Virus record (IMG/VR): IMGVR_UViG_3300038701_000961
Span: 1 to 39,943 of that record
Direction: 5' to 3' (one strand)
DNA length: 39,943 nucleotides
Source: a virus
Part shown: positions 15,053-23,913 of the stretch, piece after piece
How the letters are laid out: each line of letters opens with the position of its first letter
Numbering within the stretch: the stretch's first letter is position 1
Notes under the pieces: model-generated
Databases searched by the model: none
Told to the model about the DNA's origin: nothing
The model's input: the letters and a program-made list of their open reading frames with translations, nothing else
Program-made: the position numbers and the translations under genes

Positions 15053-16968
15053 TATTTTTATCACTTTTTCTAATAGCACAACCCGCTCATGCGGGATTCA
15101 TCGCTGCTGCTGTAGCTGCTGTGGCATCTGCTGCGGGGGCGTTGGGGGGCGTTCTTGTATCTATTGCCTCGTCATTGGCACTCTCTTTTCTATCTTCACT
15201 ATTTGCCAAAAAGCCCAAACCCATCACCTTTGACTTAGGCGGGTTATCTTTCATGGTCAAAGAGCCGGTAGAACCACAGAAGATTGTTTATGGTTACCAA
15301 AAGCTGTCTGGCCCCATCGCCTTCCTCTCACAAGAATACCTACAGGCTGGTACATCTAGCAATACCAAAGGTGGTGTAGAATTTTCTGGTGTTGAAGATA
15401 TACAACCCCAACCCTGGGGTACATTACAGACCAAAAATGATCTGTTCTCTATGGTTATCATGCTCACCGGGCATGAAATTGAAGACCATGACCAAATATA
15501 TTTTGATGATACGTTAGTGTGGGACCGCGCTAGTGGTAACTTAGGTACTGAGTACCAAGATAAATTTGCCATAGAACGAAACCATGGCACCGATACACAA
15601 TCAGCTCTGAAGCTACACGGGCCAAACCCAAGCGACAAGCAAAGTGCGAAACTGTGGTATGCAGCCAGATGGGACAAAACACGTCGATGCCGAGGTATGT
15701 CTCATGTAGGGGTCACGATGAAATATAATGCAGATGTGTTCCACAACGGAGTACCTAATGTGTCGGTAGTTGTGTACGGTAAAAAGGTATGGGACCCAAT
15801 CGCACAACCTTGGGCAGGGTCTTATGGAGCTACTGATAAAGGATATTCACCAAACCCTGCATGGTGTATATTAGACTATTTACTTGACCCAATCGTTGGT
15901 AGGGGCGTGTCGCTTGATGAAATAGATCTTACTTCCTTTATGGATACGGCGGTTGCATGTGCTACCCGTGGCCATGAGCTACATGCTACTATAAAATTAG
16001 ATCAAAGCCCCGAGGATATTATCAGCAAGATGCTGTCCACCTTCGGGGGCACGTTGAGTGCCATCTCTGGTAAATTAACTTTACGAGCCGCACAATGGAC
16101 GGAGAGCGTTATTACCCTATCTGAGAAAGATCTAGCTGGCCCCTTAAACGTACAAACCCAGGTACCATACGAGGACAGATACAATAAGGTACGGGGTTCT
16201 TTTTATGAGGGTGGTAAAGTGGCGAAAGAGTACTACCATGTAAATGGAGCTGCCCAAACTGCCGACGGTAAAGAACTGGAAATTGTTCTAGACCAACCCT
16301 TTATAGCAGACCACTTACAAGCAGTGCAAGTGGCCGTCATTATGTTGGAGATTGCCCGTGGTAGATATACAGTCTCTTGCCTATGTAATTTTAAGGCCCT
16401 GGATGTGAAACCCGGAGACCTGATAAGTCTAGACCTCGAGAGATACGACTTTGGGAGTGATATTAGATTTTTAGTTATTGGATATGAGTTAATTGACTCA
16501 GGAGGCACCCCCGCCGTGTCTCTAACTTTACGCTCAGTGACAGAAGAAGCATTTGACTTGCTTGAGTCAGATGTGGAGACTACAACAGAGGATCTACCTT
16601 CTTTAACATACGAGCTATCTGCCCCGGAGAGTCTTCTAGTTGCTAGTGGTAATAGTACGTATACTTTGAACAATGATGGCACAGTAACCCCTAGAATGAT
16701 TATCTCCTGGGCCAGTCCCGACGATTCCACTATTCAGGCACATCAGGTGGAAGTATATCTGTCCGGGGAGCTGGTATTCTCGGAAGTAGTACCGGGCGAT
16801 AGAAACTCCAGAACTCTCCCAGGGGAAGCGGGACGCACTTACACAGTTAAAGTTGCTGCCATAGGGCTGAACAATGCACGTAGCAGTTTTACAGAAACCA
16901 CACACGTATTGGTTGGTAAGACAGACCCACCAACAGACCCCGGGACACTAACAATTTACGATACTTAA
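15034..16968 (+). CDS. tail tip / central hub protein (lambda J-like)
   Basis: The 644-aa product has J-like features: YGYQKLSGPIAFLSQEY, a long beta-rich phage-tail_3-type core including GYSPNPAWCILDYLLDPIVGRGV and FNALDV-like VKPGDLISL, then FN3-type strands from ~530. The N-terminus (MGRFCIIFLSLFLIAQPAHA, then an Ala-rich hydrophobic stretch to ~60) looks like a cleavable signal peptide, which is odd for a virion protein. No downstream Met before ~residue 74 gives a plausible alternative start. The protein stops in the first strand of an FN3 domain that appears to continue in the next gene. Confidence 0.85.
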   Translation: MGRFCIIFLSLFLIAQPAHAGFIAAAVAAVASAAGALGGVLVSIASSLALSFLSSLFAKKPKPITFDLGGLSFMVKEPVEPQKIVYGYQKLSGPIAFLSQEYLQAGTSSNTKGGVEFSGVEDIQPQPWGTLQTKNDLFSMVIMLTGHEIEDHDQIYFDDTLVWDRASGNLGTEYQDKFAIERNHGTDTQSALKLHGPNPSDKQSAKLWYAARWDKTRRCRGMSHVGVTMKYNADVFHNGVPNVSVVVYGKKVWDPIAQPWAGSYGATDKGYSPNPAWCILDYLLDPIVGRGVSLDEIDLTSFMDTAVACATRGHELHATIKLDQSPEDIISKMLSTFGGTLSAISGKLTLRAAQWTESVITLSEKDLAGPLNVQTQVPYEDRYNKVRGSFYEGGKVAKEYYHVNGAAQTADGKELEIVLDQPFIADHLQAVQVAVIMLEIARGRYTVSCLCNFKALDVKPGDLISLDLERYDFGSDIRFLVIGYELIDSGGTPAVSLTLRSVTEEAFDLLESDVETTTEDLPSLTYELSAPESLLVASGNSTYTLNNDGTVTPRMIISWASPDDSTIQAHQVEVYLSGELVFSEVVPGDRNSRTLPGEAGRTYTVKVAAIGLNNARSSFTETTHVLVGKTDPPTDPGTLTIYDT

Positions 16969-16969
16969 T

Positions 16970-17716
16970 ATGAAGCTTTTTAAATGGGATCCAGTTACTG
17001 ACTATGATTTGGCGGGGTACAAACTGAAGGCTAACTCCTACACAGACGGCACGTGGGATCAGGCCACACAGCTCACTGACAAACTAATCAAGCGTACAGA
17101 TTACGAAACAAATCAATTACCTAAGGGTACGTATAAAATATTTCTGAAAAGCGTTGACACTTCTGGAAATGAGTCCGGCTCTTTTTCAAGCACCACCTTA
17201 ACAGTTGATCCGGCTGCTGCCCTATACCATGCTGCCACAGATTGTTTTGCACTGTCATGGTCGGGCACTATCTCGGGAGGTACCTTGAATGTGACTGAAA
17301 ATATCATAGAGCCGACCACAACGGCCCGTACCAACTATATACCGTGGTCAGACTGGGATCCCTGGACAGAGTATACAGCGTGGTCTGATATGGCAGATGC
17401 TACCACTGCATGGTCAGCATGGGAAACCTGGTCTGGTATGACAGCATGGGAAACGGCGGCCCCAGACATCGCAGATAACATTGTGTATGAGCATGTTACA
17501 GACGCTGGTTCTTCAGTGACCTTCCGCCCTTTAATTTTCTGCCAAGCAATTGGCACCATCCAAATAGAAATAGCAGATAGTGCAGACAATGTGACCTACT
17601 CGTCATACACGGACTACACTACTGACCAAATCACTAACAGATATTTAAAAACTAAAGTAACAATTTCTGGTCCTGAGCCTCTCTTGACCGGTCTAAACAT
17701 TCAATTAAACGTATAA
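16970..17716 (+). CDS. tail tip continuation: FN3 remainder plus Trp-rich region
   Basis: The 248-aa product begins one base after the hub stop, in the +1 frame. Residues 1-80 (FKWDPVTDYDLAGYKLKA ... LPKGTYKIFLKSVDTSGNESG) are an FN3 domain missing its first strand, and that strand is the C-terminus of the previous protein (GTLTIYDT). Residues 126-160 hold eight tryptophans in W-x-x-W spacing (PWSDWDPWTEYTAWSD). A beta-sandwich-like tail follows. It is most likely the distal part of the J-like tip, made by reinitiation at TAATATG, or by a frameshift. Confidence 0.75.
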   Translation: MKLFKWDPVTDYDLAGYKLKANSYTDGTWDQATQLTDKLIKRTDYETNQLPKGTYKIFLKSVDTSGNESGSFSSTTLTVDPAAALYHAATDCFALSWSGTISGGTLNVTENIIEPTTTARTNYIPWSDWDPWTEYTAWSDMADATTAWSAWETWSGMTAWETAAPDIADNIVYEHVTDAGSSVTFRPLIFCQAIGTIQIEIADSADNVTYSSYTDYTTDQITNRYLKTKVTISGPEPLLTGLNIQLNV

Positions 17717-17729
17717 GGAGGAATAAAAT

Positions 17730-19316
17730 ATGGCTTGGCCTACAACATCAGTATCAACTACCAACCTGGACAACGACGCAGATAGTCCAGTTTTGGCACG
17801 TCCCGACATCAAACAGATGGCGGATAATGTAAATGACATCAAAGATGCACTCTTAGATGAGGACGACATGTCTTCAAACAGCAGTACATCCATCGCTTCA
17901 CAACAATCCATCAAGGCCTACGTGGATAAGCAGGGCAAGAGAAACATGGCTGTGTTCGATGTTGTCAATGATTATGGCGCTGCGGGGGATGACTCTACAG
18001 ACGATTTAACAGAGATTCAGGCAGCAATTGATGCAGCTGAAGCGGCAGGTGGGGGTATCGTATGGTTTCCTGACCTAATATACCGTGTATCTTCTGCTCT
18101 GATTGTTGACACAGACAATGTAATACTACTAGGTGCAGGCAAAGGTGCTGTTATTAAAACTACTAATACTGCCATTGACATCCTCCAGCTTAAGGCCGAT
18201 TGCCTTGTACAGAATATTGCACTCACGTGTTTCTCGGTACCGACGGCAGGGGACGCAATCCAAGTACAAGATGATGCCGCCGTTGTCCTCCGGGATGTTA
18301 AGATTGATAACACATTCCAAGGAGTCTATGTCTATGAGTGCAGCTCGTGCGTATTTGATAACGTGGAAATTAACCAGCTGCATGGTGCAGTAGGTTTACT
18401 CTTTGCAGGTGGCTCTGGTGATATTGCCAAGAAAATCTATGGACAAAATATCCGCATCTCACAACCATATCATACAGCTTTAACCGCGCATTCCCAGTTT
18501 AAGTCATGGGCAGCTACAACAGCCTTTACAGCTGGGGACGTGGTAGTTTCCTCTGGTAACATCTACCAGTGCTCCACAGGGGGCACATCTGGGGGCACAA
18601 CACCCTCAGGGAAGGGCAGTTCCAACGCTGCTGATGCATTCACCACTGAGATTACAGACGGTACTGCAGGGTGGAAATACATCGGATCGTCTTCATTGAA
18701 GCTCATCCGCGTTAACACCTATGTGGAGGACCTAGCCCTCAATGCCCTATACCTAGAAGGGGGTGCATACGGACTATACGTTGAATCCACCTCTGGGGGA
18801 GCCTCAGATGTCCCAACACGGGTTAACTTCGAGAGCGTGTCAGTCACACAAGCCTACTATGAAAACATTACTGTTACAGCAGGTAAAGAGATCTCAATTG
18901 ATGGCTTTAGTAACACCTATTGTTGGCAAGGCAAGGGGGTTAATGCCTCAGGTACTAACTTCGACCACTTCTCCCTATTAAATGGGAAGATCAGTAACTG
19001 TTATGAGGAGGGCTTATACCTAGCTGGTGTGTCCGATGCGCGTGTATCCTGCGCTGTCGGGAACAACTCAGAATCGGGATCAGCTTCCTTTAGTGGGATT
19101 CGTGTAGGTGCCACCACTGAAAGGTTCTTTATTGTCAATACCACATCAGGAGACGTCACGGGCGGGACAAACAACCAAGCCTATGGTATCCTTGTGGACG
19201 AGGACGCCTCTATTGACAACTACATCATACGCGGGTGTATCTTACAGGACAATGTTACAGGATCCATAGATGACAACTCACTCGCATCAACAACTAGCGT
19301 AGGAGATAACATCTAA
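17730..19316 (+). CDS. tailspike: pectate-lyase-like beta-helix with carbohydrate-binding insert
   Basis: The 528-aa product is a likely receptor-binding or depolymerase protein. The N-terminus MAWPTTSVSTTNLDNDADSP is a typical virion-attachment lead. VVNDYGAAGDDSTDDLTEI (about 78-96) starts a pectate_lyase_3 beta-helix with WFPDLIYRVSSALIV. Residues ~257-310 (WAATTAFTAGDVVVSSGNIY ... GWKYIGSS) form an inserted CBM5/12-like chitin/carbohydrate-binding module. It has the strongest ribosome site of the late block (AAGGAGGAATAAAATATG). It is the second beta-helix fibre in the genome after the one at 6.6-9.1 kb. Confidence 0.88.
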   Translation: MAWPTTSVSTTNLDNDADSPVLARPDIKQMADNVNDIKDALLDEDDMSSNSSTSIASQQSIKAYVDKQGKRNMAVFDVVNDYGAAGDDSTDDLTEIQAAIDAAEAAGGGIVWFPDLIYRVSSALIVDTDNVILLGAGKGAVIKTTNTAIDILQLKADCLVQNIALTCFSVPTAGDAIQVQDDAAVVLRDVKIDNTFQGVYVYECSSCVFDNVEINQLHGAVGLLFAGGSGDIAKKIYGQNIRISQPYHTALTAHSQFKSWAATTAFTAGDVVVSSGNIYQCSTGGTSGGTTPSGKGSSNAADAFTTEITDGTAGWKYIGSSSLKLIRVNTYVEDLALNALYLEGGAYGLYVESTSGGASDVPTRVNFESVSVTQAYYENITVTAGKEISIDGFSNTYCWQGKGVNASGTNFDHFSLLNGKISNCYEEGLYLAGVSDARVSCAVGNNSESGSASFSGIRVGATTERFFIVNTTSGDVTGGTNNQAYGILVDEDASIDNYIIRGCILQDNVTGSIDDNSLASTTSVGDNI

Positions 19317-19741
19317 TGGGAATTGAACTATTTTTAACAGCGGGGTCTGCCATCATGGGTTGGCTCATGAAAGCATCTGCTCTAGCACGAAAAGAACGCC
19401 ACGAGGAGATGCTCATGGCGCTCAAAATGGCTGGGGCAGTGGATCAATCAGCCGACTTGGCAGCTAAACGTGTCAGGTCCAACGGCGGAGTGTGGGTTAG
19501 GCGTATTATTGCATTTGCCATAGTCGCCTTCCTGGGCTTCTTAGTCATTGGTGGAGGCTTACTCCAGATACCTGTAGTTGTGGAAACAGTCAAAGAAGGA
19601 GGATCATTCCTCTTTGGATTGTTCTCCAGTGGTAAATCTGTAACGTACCAAGAGGTACACGGTATGCTATTAACTCCTGAATTAAGACAGGGATTCTTAG
19701 CTGTGATTGCATTCTACTTAGGTCAAGGAGCAGCGAAATAA
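19316..19741 (+). CDS. holin-like membrane protein
   Basis: The 141-aa product has a hydrophobic N-terminus (LFLTAGSAIMGWLM), a basic middle helix (KERHEEMLMALKMA), a main membrane span VRRIIAFAIVAFLGFLVIGGGLL (about 61-83), and a C-terminal LRQGFLAVIAFYLG segment (about 122-135). This architecture recurs in an uncharacterised family often called holin or 3TM holin-like in phages of proteobacteria. It sits at the end of the late operon. A lysis role is inferred from topology and place. Confidence 0.6.
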   Translation: MGIELFLTAGSAIMGWLMKASALARKERHEEMLMALKMAGAVDQSADLAAKRVRSNGGVWVRRIIAFAIVAFLGFLVIGGGLLQIPVVVETVKEGGSFLFGLFSSGKSVTYQEVHGMLLTPELRQGFLAVIAFYLGQGAAK

Positions 19742-19923
19742 TGTTCCATAAGATTGTAAATACACTACTCCACACGTCAGGACCCTTAGCAACCCTATCA
19801 GTAGGTGTTGCAGGTTACATGGAGGTCATTCATGGTACACTCAGTATCGTGCTCATGATGATCTCAATACCCGCCGCTCTGATTACTCTACTTGTAAATC
19901 TGCGTAAATGGCGCAATAAATAA
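19741..19923 (+). CDS. small membrane protein, possible second holin/antiholin
   Basis: The 60-aa product has two predicted spans (PLATLSVGVAGYMEVIHG and LSIVLMMISIPAALITLLV) and a basic C-terminal NLRKWRNK. Start overlaps the previous stop (TAATG). Paired small membrane proteins at the end of a late operon often act as holin/antiholin; no family was recognised. It is the last + strand gene before the convergent terminator. Confidence 0.6.
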   Translation: MFHKIVNTLLHTSGPLATLSVGVAGYMEVIHGTLSIVLMMISIPAALITLLVNLRKWRNK

Positions 19924-19951
19924 TTTACCCTACTAGTTCCTCCAAGAACAC

Positions 19952-19984
19952 AAAAAGGCCCATCTTTAATTGGATGGGCTTTTC
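19952..19984. terminator. bidirectional Rho-independent terminator
   Basis: GCCCATC (19958-19964) pairs with GATGGGC (19973-19979) around an 8-nt loop, flanked by an A-run on the left and TTTT on the right, so it works in both directions. It separates the rightward late operon from the leftward early/replication operon, whose last gene ends at 19990. Confidence 0.9.
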
Positions 19985-19989
19985 TGCGT

Positions 19990-22092
19990 CTATATGGTGA
20001 GCTCTTTAAGGGCTTCGCATGGCCTGTCCACTGGCCAAACTTGATCACGTGCATTAAATGTCTTGCCTATGTTGATCTCACATCCAATGGGTAGTCCAGG
20101 GAATAACTCAGACTCGCTCTCCATTATGGATGCAATCATCTGTATCTGCTTCTGTGCAAAGATATATCCATCTATTTCATCATGTACAACCATACGCACA
20201 TCAATCCCAGCATCCTCCATTTGTACAAGCTTCTCGTGTAAAAGGTCACTAGCAGCAGCCTGACACAGGTTCTCGATCATTAGGGCACCGTATATCTTGT
20301 TACGTCGTCCATGTCCGTATACGGCCGTAAACTCATACCCTTTGTGCCCCCATGGCATCATCTTCTCGATACCCACAACACCCCAATACCTCATACTGCG
20401 GTCTTTATGAATGCGTGTCTCAGCTACCCCAACATCGTTTCGGCGGAACTCTTCATTGAGTTTCATCTGTAATTCTACTTGGGTTTCATCTGCGAAGATC
20501 TCACCAACATCCAAGCCATATTTACGTTTTACATAATAGGCTGTTTCTTGGGCTGCCTTTTTAAGCCGGTCAGCTGCAACTTTCCATAATCGCTGTACAT
20601 CTTTCTTATTCTCCCTCCACGCCTTGAATGATGCTTCTGCTTCCTCAAAACAGCTAAATGTATCACGGTTGCGATCATAATATTTCTTGGCTCCTTGACC
20701 ATACCCTAGTGATAATACCTCTGCCTTGGCACGCTTGTAAAACGGTGGGTTGTGCTTCTTAAGGGGTCCTGGGCCATCATAACCTAGGGATAGACGTGCA
20801 TGCACCTCATACACAGATTCACCCTCTCTAACACGCTCTAGGGTATCCCAGTCCTTTGCATAATATGCAACCAAACGTGCCTCAATTTGAGCTAGGTCAG
20901 CTGTGAAGAACATTTGCCCGGGAGGGGCTATTAGCATATCACGCATGACAACACCATACCGTTCCCCGTTGGTTATGTTCTGTAAATTGAATTTACCATG
21001 TTTACCACCACCACGTTGCTCATTGCCTGTACTTTTGCCACTAAAACGGCCTGTATGGGCCCCAAAGAAGGACAATGATCCATGATACCGGCCCGCCACG
21101 GATAGGTTCTTGAGCTTATTCAGGTCATTGTAGACCTTGTTGATCTCCTTAAACTCGATATATGCTCTCAACTCGGGTACATCCGACTCATATTTCTCAT
21201 AAAAACGTTGGAACACGGGCTCATTCTTGTTGAATGTAGACGGCAGTTTACCCTTCAGTTGTTCATGTTTCTGTAGAAAGTAACGCAACTCCACGAGTGA
21301 AGTTACCGCTGGTACCACTGTAAGCCTATACCCTGTCTTGGTTTTCCCTATACGGCGGCTTGGGATACCCTCACTCCGTTCAGTAATGGTACTATGGGCA
21401 GCGTGTTTGGTCACTGTCTTATGATTAAAGATACTACCATCTAATGAGTCTAGAATCTCACGACCCCATGGCAAGATTGACACAGTGTCTCTGCCTATCT
21501 GTTCCAGCCTATCAATATGCTTATTAATCGCCTCCATGTCTAGATACAGCCCCCGCATCTCCATACTAACAACCCACTCGGACAATCCCTGGAAGGCAGG
21601 TGGCATAGATAGCTTTTCATTCAATTTCCAGGACCACTTAGAATCATCCAGACAGTACTTCTCAAACTCCTCCCACTCCTCGTCTGTAAAGTCCTCACGG
21701 GTTTTACCTAGTGCATCTGCCCGAATCTGTTTATCCAGGTCCACCCCAAACACAGACTGTACAGCCCCCTTAAGGCTCTTGGGCCGACCACTATATGCGG
21801 CCAGGTGCTGCGTGTCAATCCACTTAGATGGGGTTGCTGTTATCCCTAATGTGGGTAGGTAATAATGTACTATGGCAGCCTCGAAAGACGCATTGTGGGC
21901 AATCCATACATGCCCATCAATCTTGTCCCATGGGGCTTCTTCTACGCGTCCTACATACTCTAGATCATCTGAATAGATGGATACTAGTAGGGCCTCAAAC
22001 CTGGGGTGGTGTACATATTTAACAGCTCCCAGACTGGCGACTGTACACTCCTTATCATAGTAGGTTTCGAAATCTATTGCGTATGTTTTCAT
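19990..22092 (-). CDS. DNA polymerase, family A, with 3'-5' exonuclease
   Basis: The 700-aa replicative polymerase has an N-terminal proofreading domain with DFET (D7, E9), HNASFE (66-71) and YCLDDSKW (146-153). The polymerase domain has motif A ADLAQIEAR (399-406, in place of DYSQIELR), motif B KRAKAEVLSLGYGQG (453-467) and motif C VVHDEIDG (635-642). At the position equivalent to E. coli Phe762, four residues before the motif B Tyr464, there is Leu460. This Leu type is found in a subset of environmental phages. It is last in the replication operon, its start overlapping the primase-helicase stop (ATGA), with a terminator 6 nt downstream. Confidence 0.95.
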   Translation of the reverse strand: MKTYAIDFETYYDKECTVASLGAVKYVHHPRFEALLVSIYSDDLEYVGRVEEAPWDKIDGHVWIAHNASFEAAIVHYYLPTLGITATPSKWIDTQHLAAYSGRPKSLKGAVQSVFGVDLDKQIRADALGKTREDFTDEEWEEFEKYCLDDSKWSWKLNEKLSMPPAFQGLSEWVVSMEMRGLYLDMEAINKHIDRLEQIGRDTVSILPWGREILDSLDGSIFNHKTVTKHAAHSTITERSEGIPSRRIGKTKTGYRLTVVPAVTSLVELRYFLQKHEQLKGKLPSTFNKNEPVFQRFYEKYESDVPELRAYIEFKEINKVYNDLNKLKNLSVAGRYHGSLSFFGAHTGRFSGKSTGNEQRGGGKHGKFNLQNITNGERYGVVMRDMLIAPPGQMFFTADLAQIEARLVAYYAKDWDTLERVREGESVYEVHARLSLGYDGPGPLKKHNPPFYKRAKAEVLSLGYGQGAKKYYDRNRDTFSCFEEAEASFKAWRENKKDVQRLWKVAADRLKKAAQETAYYVKRKYGLDVGEIFADETQVELQMKLNEEFRRNDVGVAETRIHKDRSMRYWGVVGIEKMMPWGHKGYEFTAVYGHGRRNKIYGALMIENLCQAAASDLLHEKLVQMEDAGIDVRMVVHDEIDGYIFAQKQIQMIASIMESESELFPGLPIGCEINIGKTFNARDQVWPVDRPCEALKELTI

Positions 22093-23729
22093 ATAATCTC
22101 CTTTTCTTCATTGTCTACATAAATAACTCCTTTTTCCCGATCATATCTAACACAGTCTAGGTAATCCTCCTCGGTGGCTGCTCCACGGGACTTGAAACAG
22201 CGTAGGTAAGCCTTATCCTTGCCTCTTTGGCGCTCTATGCCCATGTAAAAGTCAGCTACGGTTTCATATGCGCCTCCGAATAGAGCGTCTGACCGATCCA
22301 CGGTATGCTTCTCGTTACCATCCTTATCGACCATGTTCTTCACAGTGTGCATGATGGAAAAGACCGTACCACCAGTTTCAATGACCATACGTTGCAACTC
22401 GGAGGCAAACTTCTCGTGTCTCTCATATGAGCTACCACCCAATGTCTTACCAACATATGGCATAGCTGCACGAATACCGTCTAGGAGTACGATGTCACAC
22501 TTGAGGGCTACAAACATATACCTCATCTCTGTGAGTATGTCTGAGGTGCTCGCACACCCTTTGTGGTCGTAGAAATAGAATCTATCATTCAATTCTTCTA
22601 GTTGTTGTTTGATCTCCTCATCTGTACCAAGAACTCCACGGTTCTGTTCAACTAAGGACCATGGAACCTGTTTACGCATAGCTAGCATGGAAAGCTGTGT
22701 GGCAATCCCCTGCTCCTCTAAGCATAGGGCTCCTACGCGCATCCCCTGGTCCATGAAATGATTGGATAAGTACTTAACAATGGTTGTCTTACCTGTACCT
22801 GGACGTGCTATCCAGAACCACAGTTTACCCTTCTTGAATCCCTGGGCACATTCATTCAGTTTGGGGAAAGGGATCTCCAGCCCCTCGATGTTAAAATCCT
22901 TAAGAGCTTCCATGTCAACCTCATTCATCCCCTTAATAGAATCGGGTCTCCATAGTGGCGCATTCCACAAGGCATCCTCAATCTCCCCAGCACGGCCGGC
23001 TAATACCATCTCATTGGCATCCTTCATAGGAAGTTTGGCAATATAGGCTGTTCCAGGAGGGAGGATCTCAGCCACTTGTAATGCTGCTTCTTGCCCCGCA
23101 TCATCATTATCAAAACAGATGACTATCTGCTCAAACTTGCTCAACCATTTAAGGTTTCTCAGAATTGCCTTAGATGCGCCCGCAGCACCATTAGGCACGG
23201 ACACAACAGGCCATCTGGCATTATGTAATTGGGCAATACTAACTGCATCAATCTGCCCCTCTGTGATAATTACACGTTTGGCCTTGGTGTTACGGTGCAT
23301 CCCGAAAAGGGCTGTTGGTTTACCAATAGTTGCGAAATGCTTGTCTTTCCCACTACCTAAGCGTATCTGTTGCATCACCAACTCTCCACTATCATTGTAG
23401 TGGTTAGCAACATGGCAACTCTCACGCTTACCAGTTTTATGATTGAAGTATCCACCTGTCCCTGTGTCTGGGTTGTGTATACTGACCCCATAGCCCATTT
23501 TCTCACATACGGACTTCTTCAATCCCCGTTTTGTGATATTGGCATACTTCACAGGGATAAATGTAGGTTCTGCCTCAAAATTAAATGTATCTTGCACGTC
23601 GTTCTTCCCTCCTCGTTCTTTGTAATTGCATGTTGGGCTGTGGCAGTATGCCGACCCATCTGCGTACCTAGCTAAGTTATCCGCGCTTTTACACTGTGGA
23701 CATGGCTCGTGTCGTAAAAACTCACTCAT
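22089..23729 (-). CDS. bifunctional DNA primase-helicase (T7 gp4-like)
   Basis: The 546-aa product has an N-terminal zinc site (C10, C13, C29, C34), a TOPRIM primase domain (IITEGQIDAVS with E157; VICFDNDDAG with D207/D209/D210), a linker, and a RecA-type helicase domain with Walker A ARPGTGKTT (308-316) and a Walker B-like DIVLLDGIR. It unwinds DNA and makes primers for the polymerase encoded next. The domain order and the adjacent family A polymerase, exonuclease, SSB and endonuclease I mark a T7-type replisome in a long-tailed phage. Confidence 0.95.
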   Translation of the reverse strand: MSEFLRHEPCPQCKSADNLARYADGSAYCHSPTCNYKERGGKNDVQDTFNFEAEPTFIPVKYANITKRGLKKSVCEKMGYGVSIHNPDTGTGGYFNHKTGKRESCHVANHYNDSGELVMQQIRLGSGKDKHFATIGKPTALFGMHRNTKAKRVIITEGQIDAVSIAQLHNARWPVVSVPNGAAGASKAILRNLKWLSKFEQIVICFDNDDAGQEAALQVAEILPPGTAYIAKLPMKDANEMVLAGRAGEIEDALWNAPLWRPDSIKGMNEVDMEALKDFNIEGLEIPFPKLNECAQGFKKGKLWFWIARPGTGKTTIVKYLSNHFMDQGMRVGALCLEEQGIATQLSMLAMRKQVPWSLVEQNRGVLGTDEEIKQQLEELNDRFYFYDHKGCASTSDILTEMRYMFVALKCDIVLLDGIRAAMPYVGKTLGGSSYERHEKFASELQRMVIETGGTVFSIMHTVKNMVDKDGNEKHTVDRSDALFGGAYETVADFYMGIERQRGKDKAYLRCFKSRGAATEEDYLDCVRYDREKGVIYVDNEEKEII

Positions 23730-23913
23730 CTCGTTCTGCCTTTATTTGTTCGGGATACTTAAATGCCGATTCATTGACCATTGTAATCATAGAATCCCGA
23801 TGGTTTTTCCTATACACTTCAACGATCCAATCTCCACACCCCAGATAGCGATGTAGTATTGCACGTCGACCTCTACCCCGTTTCAATAGATGTTCCTTCC
23901 CGCTCATTGTCAT
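23722..23913 (-). CDS. small basic hypothetical protein
   Basis: The 63-aa product bridges exonuclease and primase genes, overlapping the former by 41 nt and the latter by 8 nt. ATG 23913 has a strong Shine-Dalgarno AGGAGG 6 nt upstream, which supports it as a real gene rather than a shadow frame. It is basic (KRGRGRRAILHRYLGCGDW) with one possible beta-hairpin; no family was recognised. Its position suggests a replication accessory, which is inference only. Confidence 0.65.
   Translation of the reverse strand: MTMSGKEHLLKRGRGRRAILHRYLGCGDWIVEVYRKNHRDSMITMVNESAFKYPEQIKAERDE

Noticed and set aside
19830-20054. 74-aa minus-strand frame across the terminator
   Set aside because: It overlaps the polymerase 3' end in another frame and the convergent terminator, with no ribosome site.
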